Part shown: piece by piece, positions 1 to 11,307 of the stretch | Numbering within the stretch: position 1 is the stretch's first letter | Layout of the letters: each line of letters opens with the position of its first letter | NCBI GenBank assembly: GCA_009733575.1 | Contig: ML769957.1 | Span: forward strand, 1-30,073 | Source of the DNA: Gymnopus androsaceus JB14 | Taxonomy: Eukaryota > Basidiomycota > Agaricomycetes > Agaricales > Omphalotaceae | Length of the DNA: 30,073 bases | Direction of reading: 5' to 3' | The notes under the pieces: generated by a model | The model's database searches: none | The model's input: the letters and a program-made list of their open reading frames with translations, nothing else | What the model was told of the DNA's origin: nothing | Made by a program: the position numbers and the translations under genes

Positions 1-800
1 GGATGTGGGATTGGTGAGTAGTAAGCATGTACGGAAGTAGCTGAGATACGTAGTGGACTTAGCGGGCAGTTGTCGGGTCAGTAGGGTAGGTTATGCCTAG
101 GATTGGGAGGGTTAGAGGGTTGAAGATAGTGAAATCGGTGGTACAGGGCATGACACCCAAGGGCAAATCCACAAACTCAGCTGGGACAAACAGGGCTTCT
201 GAGGCTGCATCTACAGTGGTGGACTCAAGGTTAAAATTTGGGTTGGCTGGTTTGATAAAGGCAGCAGTTCATCCGGCAAAGACACAGCCTGAGCAAGTCT
301 GTGGGACCAATGTAAGATATATGAATGGTAAAATCAAAATCTGACCTACCACTTGACTGTTTGCCATTGAAACATTAGATGCACCTAATGGAATGTCAGA
401 ATACAGATAAACATTAAAGTAACATAGTATTAAAAATTGAAATTGAAAAAATTCAAGCATTTTTAGCTGTGCTTGTTGCTCAATCCCCCGGAACGAGTGT
501 CTTACAAGAGCAGCAAAGCCATTACAACAACTGATTTAAATGGTAGTCAAAAATAAAAAGAAAGTCGTTGAGCTCACCAGCAATAAGATAAACAAAGCTG
601 AGGGACCACACAAGCAGCAGCAGTAGTAGCATAAAAAGAAAGGATGGAGGTCAAACAGAGGTCAATGATGAATGGGCTAAAGCTCACACAGTGTTCATTA
701 TTCATCATGTTGTAAATCAAAAACATGAATATGACATATATACAAGCAGCCCAAGCGTCGAGCGCACTCAATAAAACAAAAGCATACAAGCAAAGATACT
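1..800. other. Non-coding or unresolved, repeat-compartment DNA
   Basis: I see no gene that can be supported here. An 83-codon open frame on the plus strand (93-344) has no recognisable motif and no paired exon. Sequence after 345 is AT-rich with many stops in all frames. CG dinucleotides are scarce, as in the rest of the left half. Confidence 0.4.
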
Positions 801-802
801 AC

Positions 803-1719
803 TGCTAAGCATTGGAATCCACAATCCCCTTGTGCCAATTGCCAATGTCCATCCACAGACATCTGGAATACCAAGCATCCAACACCTCTTGTACCATAAT
901 GTTCCACCATATTTGGCCCTCAGCCACCTCATTTAAATCAAGAGTCCATCGTGATTGCTCGCACTGATGCTGCAGATAATCTACCCAAGCATCCAATCCC
1001 GCATTCCTCATGAGTCATATACTCCCAATCTCTCTTGCCCGGCAGATAGCAGAAGCACAGGGGAGATTCCCAGTGAACAGGAAGAGTGAGGGACTGAATG
1101 AACACCAGCTGGTCTTCAAATTCAGTAGAAATGTAGGGTTCCTGGTTCAGTTGAGATGGCAGCTTGGGAGAAGGAGGCCTCGGATTGCAGTCAAAGCAAG
1201 GCACCATAGATGCAGCTGAGTGGATATATACATAGCAGCAAATGCTGGAGCATCATTCACAGTGAGAGGATCAGCTTGATAAGCTAATTTGTTTACCATC
1301 TTCCAGGAAATATTAATCTTCTCTTGAAACAGAGCAAACCAGGACACTCAAGCCATAAGTTCCTCCTTTTCTGAAGTAGGAGGATTGTCTTGTATAAGAT
1401 CTGTGTAAGCCACCATGGCATGAAGGCGAATATGAAGGTTCGAATGGTCATCTGGCAAATATACCATCATTGTCTTAAGCTTCTTCTTCATGTGAGTGAG
1501 TTGTTTCCAATCATGCTTTCAAGGGTTCTGATTTGGGTCTAAAACATGAACAGGCCCCTGAGGAGCTGATGTTTTTCTAGGCTTTGAAGAGATGTGTAGG
1601 GTAATTGAACCACATCTGTGTGTTGATATCAGTGAGGATAATGCTGAATTATAAAACGTCTTACCCTCATTTTTGCCGATATAGATATGCATCATATGTT
1701 TTCTTTCTAACTCACTCAT
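803..1719 (-). pseudogene. Decayed coding remnant, unknown protein
   Basis: Reading the minus strand from 1719, one frame stays protein-like to about 1200 apart from two in-frame TGA codons (near 1519 and 1347). The coding sense then passes through other frames to about 805. The peptide is rich in Trp, His and Met and includes stretches such as WKQLTHMKKKLKTMMVYLPD and NAGLDAWVDYLQHQCEQSRW. At least two frameshifts are needed to join the pieces. I do not recognise the family. The pattern of stops and shifts in long coding-like sequence fits a dead gene or transposon-borne gene rather than random DNA. Confidence 0.45.
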
Positions 1720-2210
1720 GAGGAGCAGAAGTTTGAGAGAGCCATGTGCTTACGAATAACCTGATTTCCATGAAAAATCAACTCTTACAAATAAGCCACC
1801 CACATACACTTCTTACTCATAATCTACCTTTACCAGAACTCATGCTTTTTATACTTCTTTCCATTGTAATAAAAATGGTCTCTGCCCCTGCGTAGGTCAT
1901 TTTAGTTATTTTCCCTTGACTGTCTAAATGAGCCAGTGCTCAGTTGCAATACATGCAACTATCGCAGAGCAGACAAATTGTCCATGGACTGCATCATCCA
2001 TATGTATGTCCATGTCCTTGTTTTTCTCTTGCTAGCCAATTAAATACCATTGTAGTCAAGCTGCAACTGCTCTCTATGTAGCTCATCCTTGTCTTTTGGG
2101 AACCAGTGATGCAGTGGCTCAGACTGCACTTCTTCTGGAACAAAACTATCTTGACAATTTGTTTTACTACATTGGAAACATTAAAACAATCAATATAGAA
2201 AGTTGAGACA
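1720..2210. other. Intergenic, nothing supported
   Basis: About 490 bases without a coherent frame, RNA gene or repeat that I can recognise. Confidence 0.35.
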
Positions 2211-2214
2211 GATA

Positions 2215-2596
2215 CTTGAGGCTCCGTCCTCTCTACACAACTCTGTGCTCTCTCCAGTCCAGCCACTTGAACACCAGCAAACAATGCCCTGTGATTCAGG
2301 TCAACACTCAGGAGGAGGCCCAAGCTGGCCAACTGTAAGTTCTGCAAATTTCTCATCAATATACTTAACTTAATTATGATCTTAGGTGCGTTGATAATGC
2401 CTTTAACTCACACTGGATTGTAGAAGCTGACAAGCATCACGAGGAGTTAGCATTAGTCCTCCAAGCCATCAAAGAGCTAGTTGACATGGGTATGACCATC
2501 AAATTTACCACAGGGATGAGGGGATGGGTGGTATGCAAAGCAAGGCTGGATGAAGATTTTGAAATGGGTGTTACAGACATCTCTCAAATGGACTGA
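2215..2596 (+). pseudogene. Two-exon coding remnant, unknown protein
   Basis: A plus-strand frame ending ...NTQEEAQAGQ runs into a good donor (GTAAGT at 2335). After a 51-nt intron (2335-2385, with CTTAAC branch-like sequence and a TTAG acceptor) it resumes in phase as CVDNAFNSHWIVEADKHHEE and continues to a TGA at 2594-2596. Conservation of phase across the intron suggests this was once real coding sequence. No upstream start is evident. The family is not recognised, and a domesticated or captured gene fragment is as likely as a transposon piece. Confidence 0.4.
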
Positions 2597-2599
2597 CAA

Positions 2600-3385
2600 G
2601 GTAATTAGTTGAGCTAATCTGTAGCTCGTACCCTCATTCAAGTGGGCAGCATACATGCTCATATTTCCATTTGCATATGTACATATATAGCAGTTCTCCT
2701 CATTAAAGTATCATTGATCTATCCTCATTATTTGCGTCACTCAGCAGAATAAATTTTAACACCAAAGCATTGCTCCAATAATGGGCATCTAATAGGGGCT
2801 TCTCTCATCAATACTTGAATGTTCTCATGTTCTCGAATAATGTAAGGATTTAGTGTTTTATAGTGCTTGAAAGATCAACCATTTCAATTTCAAAAACTGC
2901 AGTAAGACCAATAGCCAATCATTGAAACACAGAGCTCACCCAAGCCTGTTTTGAGTGTGACTTATACTGATCACTGTCCGTACCAGTTTAGCATGTTATC
3001 TACTGTCATTATATGTTACAGACATAGAACCTCACTCTTACTACAAGGGTAATATATGTATTTATCAAACCCCTTGACCGCCTAATGCATGCATACACCT
3101 GTCAGACTGGGGTAATAGCTCACTATATTAGTGACATATTATACACTTTCAATGATTTACTTGCAATTCTTTACACTTGTACTTACTAGACAACCCAAAG
3201 ACTTATGTTGACCATGCAAACGAGACCATATAGGCATCAATGGTGATCATTTAGCTAAATCTCCTGACCATCCAAAGGTTCATTGCAGCTTGGACTTAGT
3301 CATTCAGCTTGAGCACTGTCGCCGTAACTTGTTTAAATCTTTAGTCAGATATGTAGTCAGTATATAGGCCAGGTAAACATAGCTT
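2600..3385. other. AT-rich intergenic stretch
   Basis: No supported gene. A short coding-like fragment on the plus strand near 3235-3330 (INGDHLAKSPDHPKVHCSLD) may be a further remnant, but it has no start, end or partner exon. Confidence 0.3.
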
Positions 3386-3389
3386 ACCA

Positions 3390-3979
3390 GAATTGCCCCA
3401 GTTCATGCTCGAAAATGGAAGTAGTAGTGGTCAAATCAATGGCAGTCTGAGCAGACTTTCCGGCATCCCCTCCAATAACAATCTGGCACTTAGCATAACC
3501 TAAGTAGATGATCTTGTCGCCTGCATGCTCTGCATGGGACAGAGATTTCCCATGGAAGCGATCTCATTATCATCACTGGAGTTAGATTCTGTATTGACCT
3601 CTGAATTGCTAGAGGTATTCATAGAGGCACCTCCATGCTGTTTGCAGCCAGGAAAGAGACCACACTAGTGGAAGGAGTCGAATTTGAAATATTGGTTGCT
3701 GGAAGACGGAGGCATTTTGGTAGAGTCGCTGGCGCAGTTGGGCAAGTATTCATGTTCAACTGGGGTTTTAGATGGGGGAGTATCCATCTGAAATTTTGTG
3801 TTAAAAAAAAAGTAAATAATGCTGTTGTTTGAAGAATCAAGGAAAGAATCAAGATCTGAGATATGGGTCCACGGAACTAGATTGTTGCTGCCAGCTGTTG
3901 TGGGCTCGCCGATATTGATTCTTACATTCAAACATCTGGCCTGTTTGTTGATTCTTGACTTTAACAACCCACTCTGCAA
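3390..3979 (-). pseudogene. Broken minus-strand gene remnant, unknown protein
   Basis: Minus-strand frames give three coding-like blocks. The first is around 3979-3830. The second starts just after a T-rich stretch and TTTCAG acceptor near 3793 and begins MDTPPSKTPVEHEYLPNC. The third, in another frame, lies at about 3560-3395, contains GDKIIYLGYAKCQIVIGGDA and ends at a GTAAGC donor near 3387. At least one frameshift and a TAG near 3665 separate the blocks. I cannot name the family. Splice-like borders argue for an old host or captured gene rather than chance. Confidence 0.35.
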
Positions 3980-4049
3980 CTTTCAATTAGACTGAAAAAG
4001 AAGTAGGTAAGGTATCTTGCAGTGTCCCAATGGTTCTCGCTCTGATATA

Positions 4050-4703
4050 CAGTGGTGCCAGAAATTAGCCGAACAGCATGTTTACCCATATAGCAAGCAT
4101 CTAACAGTTTCAAAAAACTTGTAGATATATTTTTTCATGACCTGCAAGTTCATTTCTGAAGTCAGTTTATTGCCATATTTAGTAATTTCTGAGCTATAGG
4201 CAAATTTATAATGATTTTAAAAGGGTGCTCTGCAGGAACTGATTTTCAGCAAAAATGAGTATCACCACTGAAATCTACATGAAAAATAGCATAGGATAGC
4301 ATTTTGTTTTATTCAAATTGATTCATGTAATGCTGCTCAATGTTGCTTCCAAAAGTCTCATTTTGGGCTATTTTTGCTCAAAATGCAAAAAATAGCCAAC
4401 TTGCAGGTGGAATTTCTCCACAATGCATGTACAGATTTATATGAAACAAAATGCTATCTTATGCTATTTTTCATGTAGATTTCAGTGGTGATACTCATTT
4501 TTGCTGAAAATCAGTTCCTGCAGAGCACCCTTTTAAAATCATTATAAATTTGCCTATAACTCAGAAATTACTAAATATGGCAATAAACTGAGTTCAGAAA
4601 TGAACTCGCAGGTCATGAAAACATATATCTATAACTTTTTTGAAACTGCTAGATGCTTGCTATATGGGTATACATGCTGTTTGGTTAATTTCTGGCACCA
4701 CTG
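4050..4703. mobile_element. 654-bp long-palindrome MITE with TA target duplication
   Basis: Two arms of about 265-270 bp (4050 to about 4317, and about 4438 to 4703) are near-perfect inverted copies around a loop of about 120 bp. The ends read CAGTGGTGCCAGAAATTA and its complement, each flanked by TA (4048-4049 and 4704-4705). TA target duplication and CAGTG termini are typical of non-autonomous elements moved by Tc1/mariner-type transposases. No transposase frame lies inside. The transcript would fold into a long hairpin. Confidence 0.85.
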
Positions 4704-4705
4704 TA

Positions 4706-5030
4706 TCTTTATATCTAAGAAGCATGATGGCAGTGGCCACTGCAAGCTTTAGACGCGAGTTTACTACTTTGAAGCAGGATGCTGGTAAGTGCAATGACTT
4801 TCCAGAGAACAAATGATGAGCTAATCTGGATAGTAGAGAATTATTTATTCACACGGAACCCATTGACTACAACAAAGCTTTGTGCACTGTGCGTTCAACA
4901 TGTCACTAAGCTTAACACAGATAACTGTGCATAGGTAGACTTCTTTAATCGCTCATGCTTTTATGCTAATAAACTGATAACTAATAACAGAAACTTTAGA
5001 ATCACAGTCCAGTCTGGAAATTCCGCTGTC
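4706..5030. other. Intergenic, nothing supported
   Basis: About 325 bases between the MITE and the next coding remnant; no open frame or repeat of note. Confidence 0.3.
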
Positions 5031-5365
5031 ATCAAGGCTGTATATTATCTTTCTCTTTTCTGCACCGCATTGAATGACGCAGCATCCACAGGGAAACAAC
5101 TTCATGAAGAATACTCTAGGAAGCTGCAGCCTATTCCAAATAATTTGGTTGAATGTTGTAATCAAATTCAGACTGCTGCTAGGGAGACTACCCAAATTTG
5201 CTGCTAAGAATGCCACTGAAGCAACTCGCATTGGATAGGATATGGCCATACTTATAGAGCATGGAATCATACCATTACCTCCAGCTGGGTTGAATTTGTT
5301 TCCAAGCAACCTTGAGGAGTCCATCTGGCAGCACCAGGGAGGCAGGGGTTCACAGAGGATTGCCT
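5031..5365 (+). pseudogene. Plus-strand coding remnant with stops, unknown protein
   Basis: The frame from 5031 reads as ordinary protein (IKAVYYLSLFCTALNDAAST onward, then LVECCNQIQTAARETTQICC) to a TAA at 5205-5207. A +1 shift continues it (EATRIG, TAG at 5236-5238, then DMAILIEHGIIPLPPAGLNL) to a TGA near 5363. Two stops and one shift mark it as dead. The opposite-strand frame over the same bases is longer but has much less protein-like composition. The family is not recognised. Confidence 0.4.
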
Positions 5366-5745
5366 GAAGGACTATTTAGGTGCAAGAAAACGCTGGTGTT
5401 ATGATCAGGTGTAGAGTGGGCTGAACAACAGGCAATAGTCAGTTATGGGGGGTGATTATGTGCATGCTATGTCCTTTAATCAGCTGATTCTACCAGCCTT
5501 AAGCAAAATATCCCAATGAAAATAAATCAGTGTTTTCTGGCCATTGAGGGGTGGCTGTGCAAAGTTATGATGCTGATCCTATTAGGTAAGCCTTTTTTTA
5601 GTCTTTCTGATACTTTACGTAAGGTTAGATCAATTTTTACAGCCACCGTAGCCCTGCCAAATTTGGCAATTCTATATCTCAAGAACGAGGCATTGTGGGG
5701 AAAAAACTGATGCCCCCCTTTAATTCCATCTGATGTTTCTCTATC
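5366..5745. other. Intergenic, nothing supported
   Basis: A short plus-strand open frame (5516-5710) lacks any recognisable motif. No other structure was seen before the telomere-like block. Confidence 0.3.
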
Positions 5746-5869
5746 CAACCCTGACCCTAACCCTGACCCTAATCCCACTCCTGACCTAGTAATAGTGGGG
5801 GCAAGCCCCCGCACCCCCATTTTTATCCTTAACCCCTAACCCTAACCCCAACCCCTAACCTTTAACCTA
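5746..5869. repeat. Degenerate interstitial telomere-like repeats (CCCTAA/CCCTGA)
   Basis: Two runs of the C-rich telomere-like motif (5746-5785 and about 5827-5869) show units CCCTGA, CCCTAA, CCCCTAA and CCCCAA. They are separated by about 40 bp that includes a G/C hairpin-like segment near 5797-5815. TTAGGG is the usual basidiomycete telomere repeat. The unit drift shows that this is not an active chromosome end. Confidence 0.65.
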
Positions 5870-5929
5870 TGCAAACCCAAGGTTTGGCAATGTTTTTTCA
5901 GGTAACCCTAGTTAACCCTGATACTGATA

Positions 5930-6090
5930 TTTGCCAAATATTTTGCAATTTTTTCTCAATTTTTTTTGAATATTTACCAAATATTTTGTGATATTTTCTC
6001 TGTTTTTGACAAATATTTTGCAAAGAATGCCTAATTCAAAGCTTTAAAAAATATTTGGCGAATATTTTGTGCCCAAAAATTACCTTGTGC
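5930..6090. repeat. AT-rich imperfect repeats of a TTGCCAAATATTTTG-like motif
   Basis: Variants of TTTGCCAAATATTTTGC recur at least four times at irregular spacing, in both orientations because the core AAATATTT is self-complementary. No gene is visible here. Confidence 0.4.
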
Positions 6091-6214
6091 TTATCTTCAT
6101 CATGATCTTTTGCAAAACGGCTCACAACAGTTATCGGGATATTTTGCTTAAGGATAGCAACATCTAGTGCTTTAATCTGATCATTTTTCTTGTTATGTAC
6201 ATTGCATTATTACC

Positions 6215-6301
6215 AATTAGACTTCATTTATGTGTAATATCATAATTAGACTTCCTTTATGCATAAGATCATAACTAGACTTCCTTTATGCATAAGATCA
6301 T
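6215..6301. repeat. Three 29-bp tandem repeats
   Basis: Units at 6215-6243, 6244-6272 and 6273-6301 follow AATTAGACTTCCTTTATGCA plus TAAGATCAT. The last two differ at one base and the first is more diverged. Direct adjacency without spacers makes this a minisatellite, not a CRISPR array. Confidence 0.8.
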
Positions 6302-6518
6302 AACTTGTTATGTATAACTGCACTTTGTTCTAGTAGCTAGTTATGCATAACAAGTTCTTTGTTTACCTATATTTGATATCTGTTTGACTGCTTACTTTTT
6401 CTAACTTTAACTTTCACTTTCCTGACATGCCTTTACTTTCTCTAAACGCGTAGTAACTGAACTTCTTTCAAAAAAAAGCTGAATCATCTCTATTTCAATA
6501 GCTAGAAGAAAGAGTAAA

Positions 6519-9500
6519 TTGGCTGCGTCTGCCACTACAGCTACTTCTTCAAAAGCCTCTTCCTTGACTTCAAAAACTTCTTCCTTGAGAGCTTCTTTGA
6601 AATCGAAAGCTTCTTCCGCGAAGGCCACTATGAAAACCGGGACATTGAGGAATTCCTCCAACACCACTGCTTCCAAACCTGCAAAAGCTTCCTCCTTGTG
6701 TGCTAATGCCACCGCTTCCAAACCCGCAAAAGCTTCTTTGAAGGCCACTAATAAAGCTGGTGCCACTACTTTGGTAGAAAAGGCAGCTCTAGAGTTGGGA
6801 GACAATGTCAATGACAAGGGTGAGGGTGAGGACAAAGAGAAAGATGAGCTTGAGGAGGAGGAGGAAGAGGAGGAGGTGCAGGTGCCCAAGGTGAAAAAAA
6901 GGGGAAATCCAGGGGCGTTTAAAGGAGCACATCTGTGGTATCTCCAGAAGCACTTGCCTGACTATGGGAAAATTAAGAAGTGGGCAAAGAAATTGGCTTG
7001 GCTCGCAAAATTTACAAAGCAGTGGACGGATAAGTTTCCATGGCATACAGGTGAAGAGCCAGCCAAATTTGCACCACTCAACAAAGATCCTTACCCTCTG
7101 CCAGTAGACGAGCATGAAGCAATTTTGGAATGAAGGGAAGAAGTTCAAGATTGTGTTAAAGCCTTGAAGTTCTGTGTCACATTTGTTTTTTTGACAAGTC
7201 CTCAAAGCTGATTGAGCTCACTGTTCCCATTTACAGCAAGTAATCAACTGGATGCATTGTTATGTTGGCAAAGCATTGCCAGATCGAGGGTAGGTGCAGG
7301 GAGCTGATCCTTTTGTGTCACTGTTGAAGTTTTTGCAGCAGATTGGAAAGGGTAGCCCTTGTTGCACGGAGGACACCAAGTTTTACATGCATCATCCCAA
7401 GCACAAGCCAAAAATCAGGCCGAATATGAACGTCAAATCAAGGAGAATCCAGATGCTGCAACTGGTAGCGGAAGGAATCATTCTGATTCATTTGGACTTC
7501 CAGGTCAAGATAGGAGGAATCCATCTGGGAATCTGTCGAGAAGGAGAACCAGGAAACATACGAGAAGATGACCAAGCTCCAGGAGAGGTTGTTGAAAAAG
7601 GGGAAGCTGACTAAAGATGACCTTGGGAGTGAAATTACCAAGATGAAAGGGCAAGTTTGAGATGTGTAGGTGTATTTTGTTTGCGGCATGAGTTAGCTCT
7701 GATCCTGGATTTCTAGTTTACACCAAAAGATCATAATTTTGCTGCAGCCGCTTCTGGACCTCCTACACCATAGCACTGGTCTGAATTTTTTTCTCATTGG
7801 GGGTATGCCGCCAGTAGAACAGGGGGAGGAATACTATATGATGACATGAGTTTGTCTTTTTCTTCCGTTTGGGATTACCTATTGATGATTGTTGTAAAAT
7901 CAGCACAGGCGAATCTCCTGGTCCTAATCCAAGAAAATTTGAGAATTGGGAGCCTGATTACTTTTTGAAGTACATGATTGGGTTGTTCATGATGTTTATG
8001 TCGGACAAAGATCCCAGTAAGGTGTTCACTTGACTCTTGAATTTATTGTAGCTCATCATTTTTATCACGCAGGTTTGAATTATGATGATCCACATTGAAA
8101 TGCTGGTACTCGCGCCGCTACAACTCCCGCTATATCCTCTGCTGCATTGTCAGCTCTAGATGCAATTTTGAATAATTCTTCTTTGTTCCAAATGCAAGAT
8201 GAAGGAGTTCTGGATCATGCGCTCCCTATGGATGTTGATTCAGATGGAAAGGATAAGCAGAAGGCAAAGAAAAAGAAGGGAGGAAAACCAAGTCAGAAAT
8301 GGAAGAGTTGACAGCAGGAGAATTATAATGCTGAAGATTCTACAGAGTTGTCCAAAGAGGAAGAGGAAGAGAAGAAGCCCAAGATTGATCAGGTCTCTAC
8401 AAATGACTCTGGACATCTTCACACTGGACAAGGTGGCTTGGCAGCCGACGCCAAATCTCCTGTGATGCCTAGTACCAAGAATGGCCCAGCTGTCTACAGT
8501 CCCATTGTTCTACCTTCCAGGAACGCCCAAATCTATATTACTCAAATGATGTCCACTGAAGATTGCATAAAGGAGGTTGGATATTGGAATACGCTTTGTC
8601 AGGTTGAGTTGAGAAGGAGGATGGATTATCTTGATTCGTGTGGACAGTGTTATCTCAACATGAGGGACTTCGAGAATGGAGATGCTGATGAGAGCACTGA
8701 CATGCCTGCAGAATCTGGAAATGCTGGTCCTAGGCCTGTTGACTCTGACAACATTGAGCCACGTGCGGGAGAATCATCTGGTATGCAGGATGACAACGTG
8801 GCTGTTGATTCTGGCAAGGGTAACAGTGGAAGGGATGAGTTCACCAAATCCAATCCTTCCAATGATGCGGCTTCCCATTCCACTCTGTCCAATTCTTCTG
8901 ACGTTGGGACTTCCCAATCCACTCCCGATGTCATGGCGTCTATGCCCATTTCAACTTTGGATCCACACCCTCCACCCCTGGTCAAACCTGTAGACATCAA
9001 GGGGGAAAAGACTTCAGAAGATATGATTGTTGATTCCAGTGACTCAAGTGGTGGATGGGATGAGCTCACCAAATTCAATCCTTCCAATGATGCAGCTTCC
9101 CATTCCACTCCGTCCAATTCTTCCAATGTCAGAACTTTCCAATCCACTCTTAATGTCACAGCATCTACGCCTAATTCAACTTTGGATCCGCACCCTCCAT
9201 CCCCGGTTGAACCTGTAGACATTGAGGGAGAAAAAACTTCAGAAGATATGATTGTTGATTCCAGTGACTCAAGTGGTGGATGGGATGAGCTCACCAAATC
9301 CAATCCTTCCGATGATGCGGCTTCCCATTCCACTCCATCCAATCCTTCTGATGTTGGGACTTCCCAATCTCCTGATGTCACAGCATCTACACCTAGTTCA
9401 ACTCCAGACCCGGGCCCTCCACCCCTGGTCAAACCTGTAGACATTGAGGGGGGAAAGGCCTTGGGAGATATGGTCGTTGATTGCAGAGACTCAAGTGGTG

Positions 9501-10926
9501 GAAGGGATGAGCTCACCAATTCCAAACCTTCCAATCATGTGGCTTCCCATTTCACTCCATTCAATCCTTCCGATGTTGAGGCTTCCCAATCCACTCCTGG
9601 TGTCATGGCATCTATGCCCAAAGCATCTGCAGCTGCTTATTTTGTGTCTGTGGTATTGGCCAAGATTTCCAACAGCTCTCCTGATTCCTCAAACACTCAT
9701 GCATCTGTGGGGGTTTCCAACGGATCCTCCATCTCTGGTGCCTCTGTGGATGCTCCCAGCACATTGACCAAGCCTTGTTTGAACGCTTGTTCATATGCAA
9801 GTGTTTCCAATGTATTCTCCGACTCTCATGCCTCTGGAGACGCTTCCAATATGTTGTCCAAGCCTCATTTTTCTGACGGACCACCCAATGTTGATTCCCA
9901 GGAGGCTACTTCCTTCAGCAATGAACTCGTCAAATCCACTGCATCTAATCCTTCTGATGCCTTGGCATCCGCTCCTAGTTTGACTCTAGACCCTCCTGTA
10001 GGCATTGGGGGAAAAACAGTTTCTGTCAATGCTGTTGACTTAGATCTTCACACTGCATCATCCAGCCCGTCCAAACCATTTAATTCCACTTTGTCTGACT
10101 CGTCTGCTAGGTCTTCCATCACTCCCAATGATGTCCTCGCATTGGAAGATACCTGGCCAAGATGGATTCAAGAGGGCTTTGACAGCTTACTGCAGCCTCT
10201 GCCTGGAACAGATGTTGGAAACTCCGTGGGAGAAGCTGAATGGATGAATGCCATGAAAGCCTGGGTGATTCTAGAGAAAGCATTTGGTTTCAATAATCCA
10301 GGTGGTGCTGTAAGTTGAAATTGTGTGGTCAATAATTTAAAATATTAGCTAATCTTTTTTAAAAACTTTTTTCAACAGAAATTCACGTATCCAATGGAGG
10401 GTCATCCGGTAATTGTTCACGAGTGGTTCAAGAACCGTAAAACTGTGTGTTTGGTGATGGTTAGGGACTATGGAGATGTAGCAGAGTTTGGGGAAAAATG
10501 GTGGACATGGTGGTCAATGATCTGTCCAGAATGGCAGGAGCGCAATGGCATGGGAAGAATTGTGGTGGGTGGGGAAGGAGAAGGGGAATGGGATGGTTTT
10601 GAGCAGCCTGGACAAAGTGGATTGTTGAGTGTGCTAGTGTGTTTGAGGTGGTGGTTCTTGAATGCTGATTTGGATGCAGAGCGGGAGGGTTCACTCTTGG
10701 CGCTGAAGGATGTGGTGGCTGTTATGGAGGATATTGCTTATGTTAAGGGGTACGTTCCCATTCTTGCTTCCTCTAGATTGAGCTAATGAATAATTCTTAC
10801 AGTGGCTATGACAAATGGAAGGGTAAAAAATGTCAAGCAAATTCTGATCCTACACTTGACAAGGCAGATAGACATCCCATAAAGCGTGCAACCCAATCAT
10901 CCACACATACAGGTCCTCAGCATTGA
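6519..10926 (+). pseudogene. Decayed multi-exon gene of an Agaricomycete-type family of unknown function
   Basis: Coding sense extends over 4.4 kb. The N-terminal exon (6519-7130) encodes a Ala/Ser/Thr/Lys-rich region, an acidic run and KKRGNPGAFKGAHLWYLQKH, and ends at an in-frame TGA (7131-7133) beyond which coding continues. Middle pieces (about 7227-7650, with frame shifts) include DPFVSLLKFLQQI and KFYMHHPK, then EAEYERQIKENP-like and KLQERLLKKGKLTKDDL. Next come GLNFFLIGGMPPVEQGGEYY (about 7740-7850) and an exon ending at a GTAAGG donor (8020). From 8076 the frame is open to 10309 except TGA at 8096 and 8309. Introns 10310-10378 and 10750-10802 (the latter with a GCTAATGA branch) link to a terminal part with WWTWWSMICPEWQER and a basic tail, stop at 10924-10926. 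From memory, similar unassigned proteins are multiplied near transposons in Agaricomycetes. Function is unknown. Confidence 0.65.
8804..9617 (+). repeat. Four in-frame repeats of about 225 bp (75 residues)
   Basis: Units start at 8804, 9029, 9254 and 9476 with VDS(S/G)...SGG(W/R)DELTK, followed by NPSNDAASHSTPSNSS-like and PHPPPLVKPVDI-like blocks. Units 1-3 are about 75 codons (unit 3 is one codon shorter) and unit 4 is partial and more diverged. The repeats are Ser/Thr/Pro/Asp-rich and probably disordered. The spacing stays a multiple of three, so they expanded while the frame was still under constraint or by recent unequal exchange. Confidence 0.85.
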
Positions 10927-11250
10927 TTTTATGGTTTTTTTTCTTTTGCTTAATTTGTACTGCTTTGACCTGCAAGCGCCAATGCAGCGCTGTATATATG
11001 ATAGGTAGATTATGCGTAACAGAATGGACTTTTGTATATTTCAATTTACGCGTAAGATCTGAACATTAATTCAAGTCTAGTGCGTGAGAGTTATGTTTTT
11101 CATGTCCATTTTAGGCAAAGCTGAATCCTTGGTATCTGATTTCTTCCCCAGTTTCCCCAGTAAGCCAGTAAAATGTGCCAGCTGATAATTATAACCAGGC
11201 AGTTATGTATTAAACCTGACTGAGACTTTTCAGGTAGTTATGTGTTAATC
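10927..11250. other. Intergenic between the decayed gene and the retrotransposon
   Basis: AT-rich, with no supported gene. A short repeated word (AGTTATGTATTAA and AGTTATGTGTTAA near 11200-11245) is present, but no terminal repeat of the neighbouring retroelement could be defined. Confidence 0.3.
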
Positions 11251-11307
11251 TTACAGCTACAGCTGAATTATGCTGGACAGACTCATTCACCTAGATCTAG
11301 CCCTTAA

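Noticed and set aside
6215..6301. CRISPR-like array
   Set aside because: The 29-bp units abut without spacers, and the genome is eukaryotic.
6407..6889. 160-codon minus-strand frame starting with a long serine run
   Set aside because: It is the complement of a GAG/GAA-rich acidic stretch and an Ala/Lys-rich region of the plus-strand gene; low-complexity shadow.
8309..8311. TGA as a recoded or selenocysteine codon
   Set aside because: Two other stops and several frameshifts affect the same gene, so decay is the simpler reading; fungi generally lack selenocysteine insertion.
8312..8355. Intron removing the TGA at 8309
   Set aside because: The only GT...AG pair around it (GTTGAC to CTACAG) would break the downstream frame.
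8650..9534. 294-codon minus-strand frame
   Set aside because: Antisense shadow of the 225-bp in-frame repeats; it stays open because the repeats share codon periodicity.
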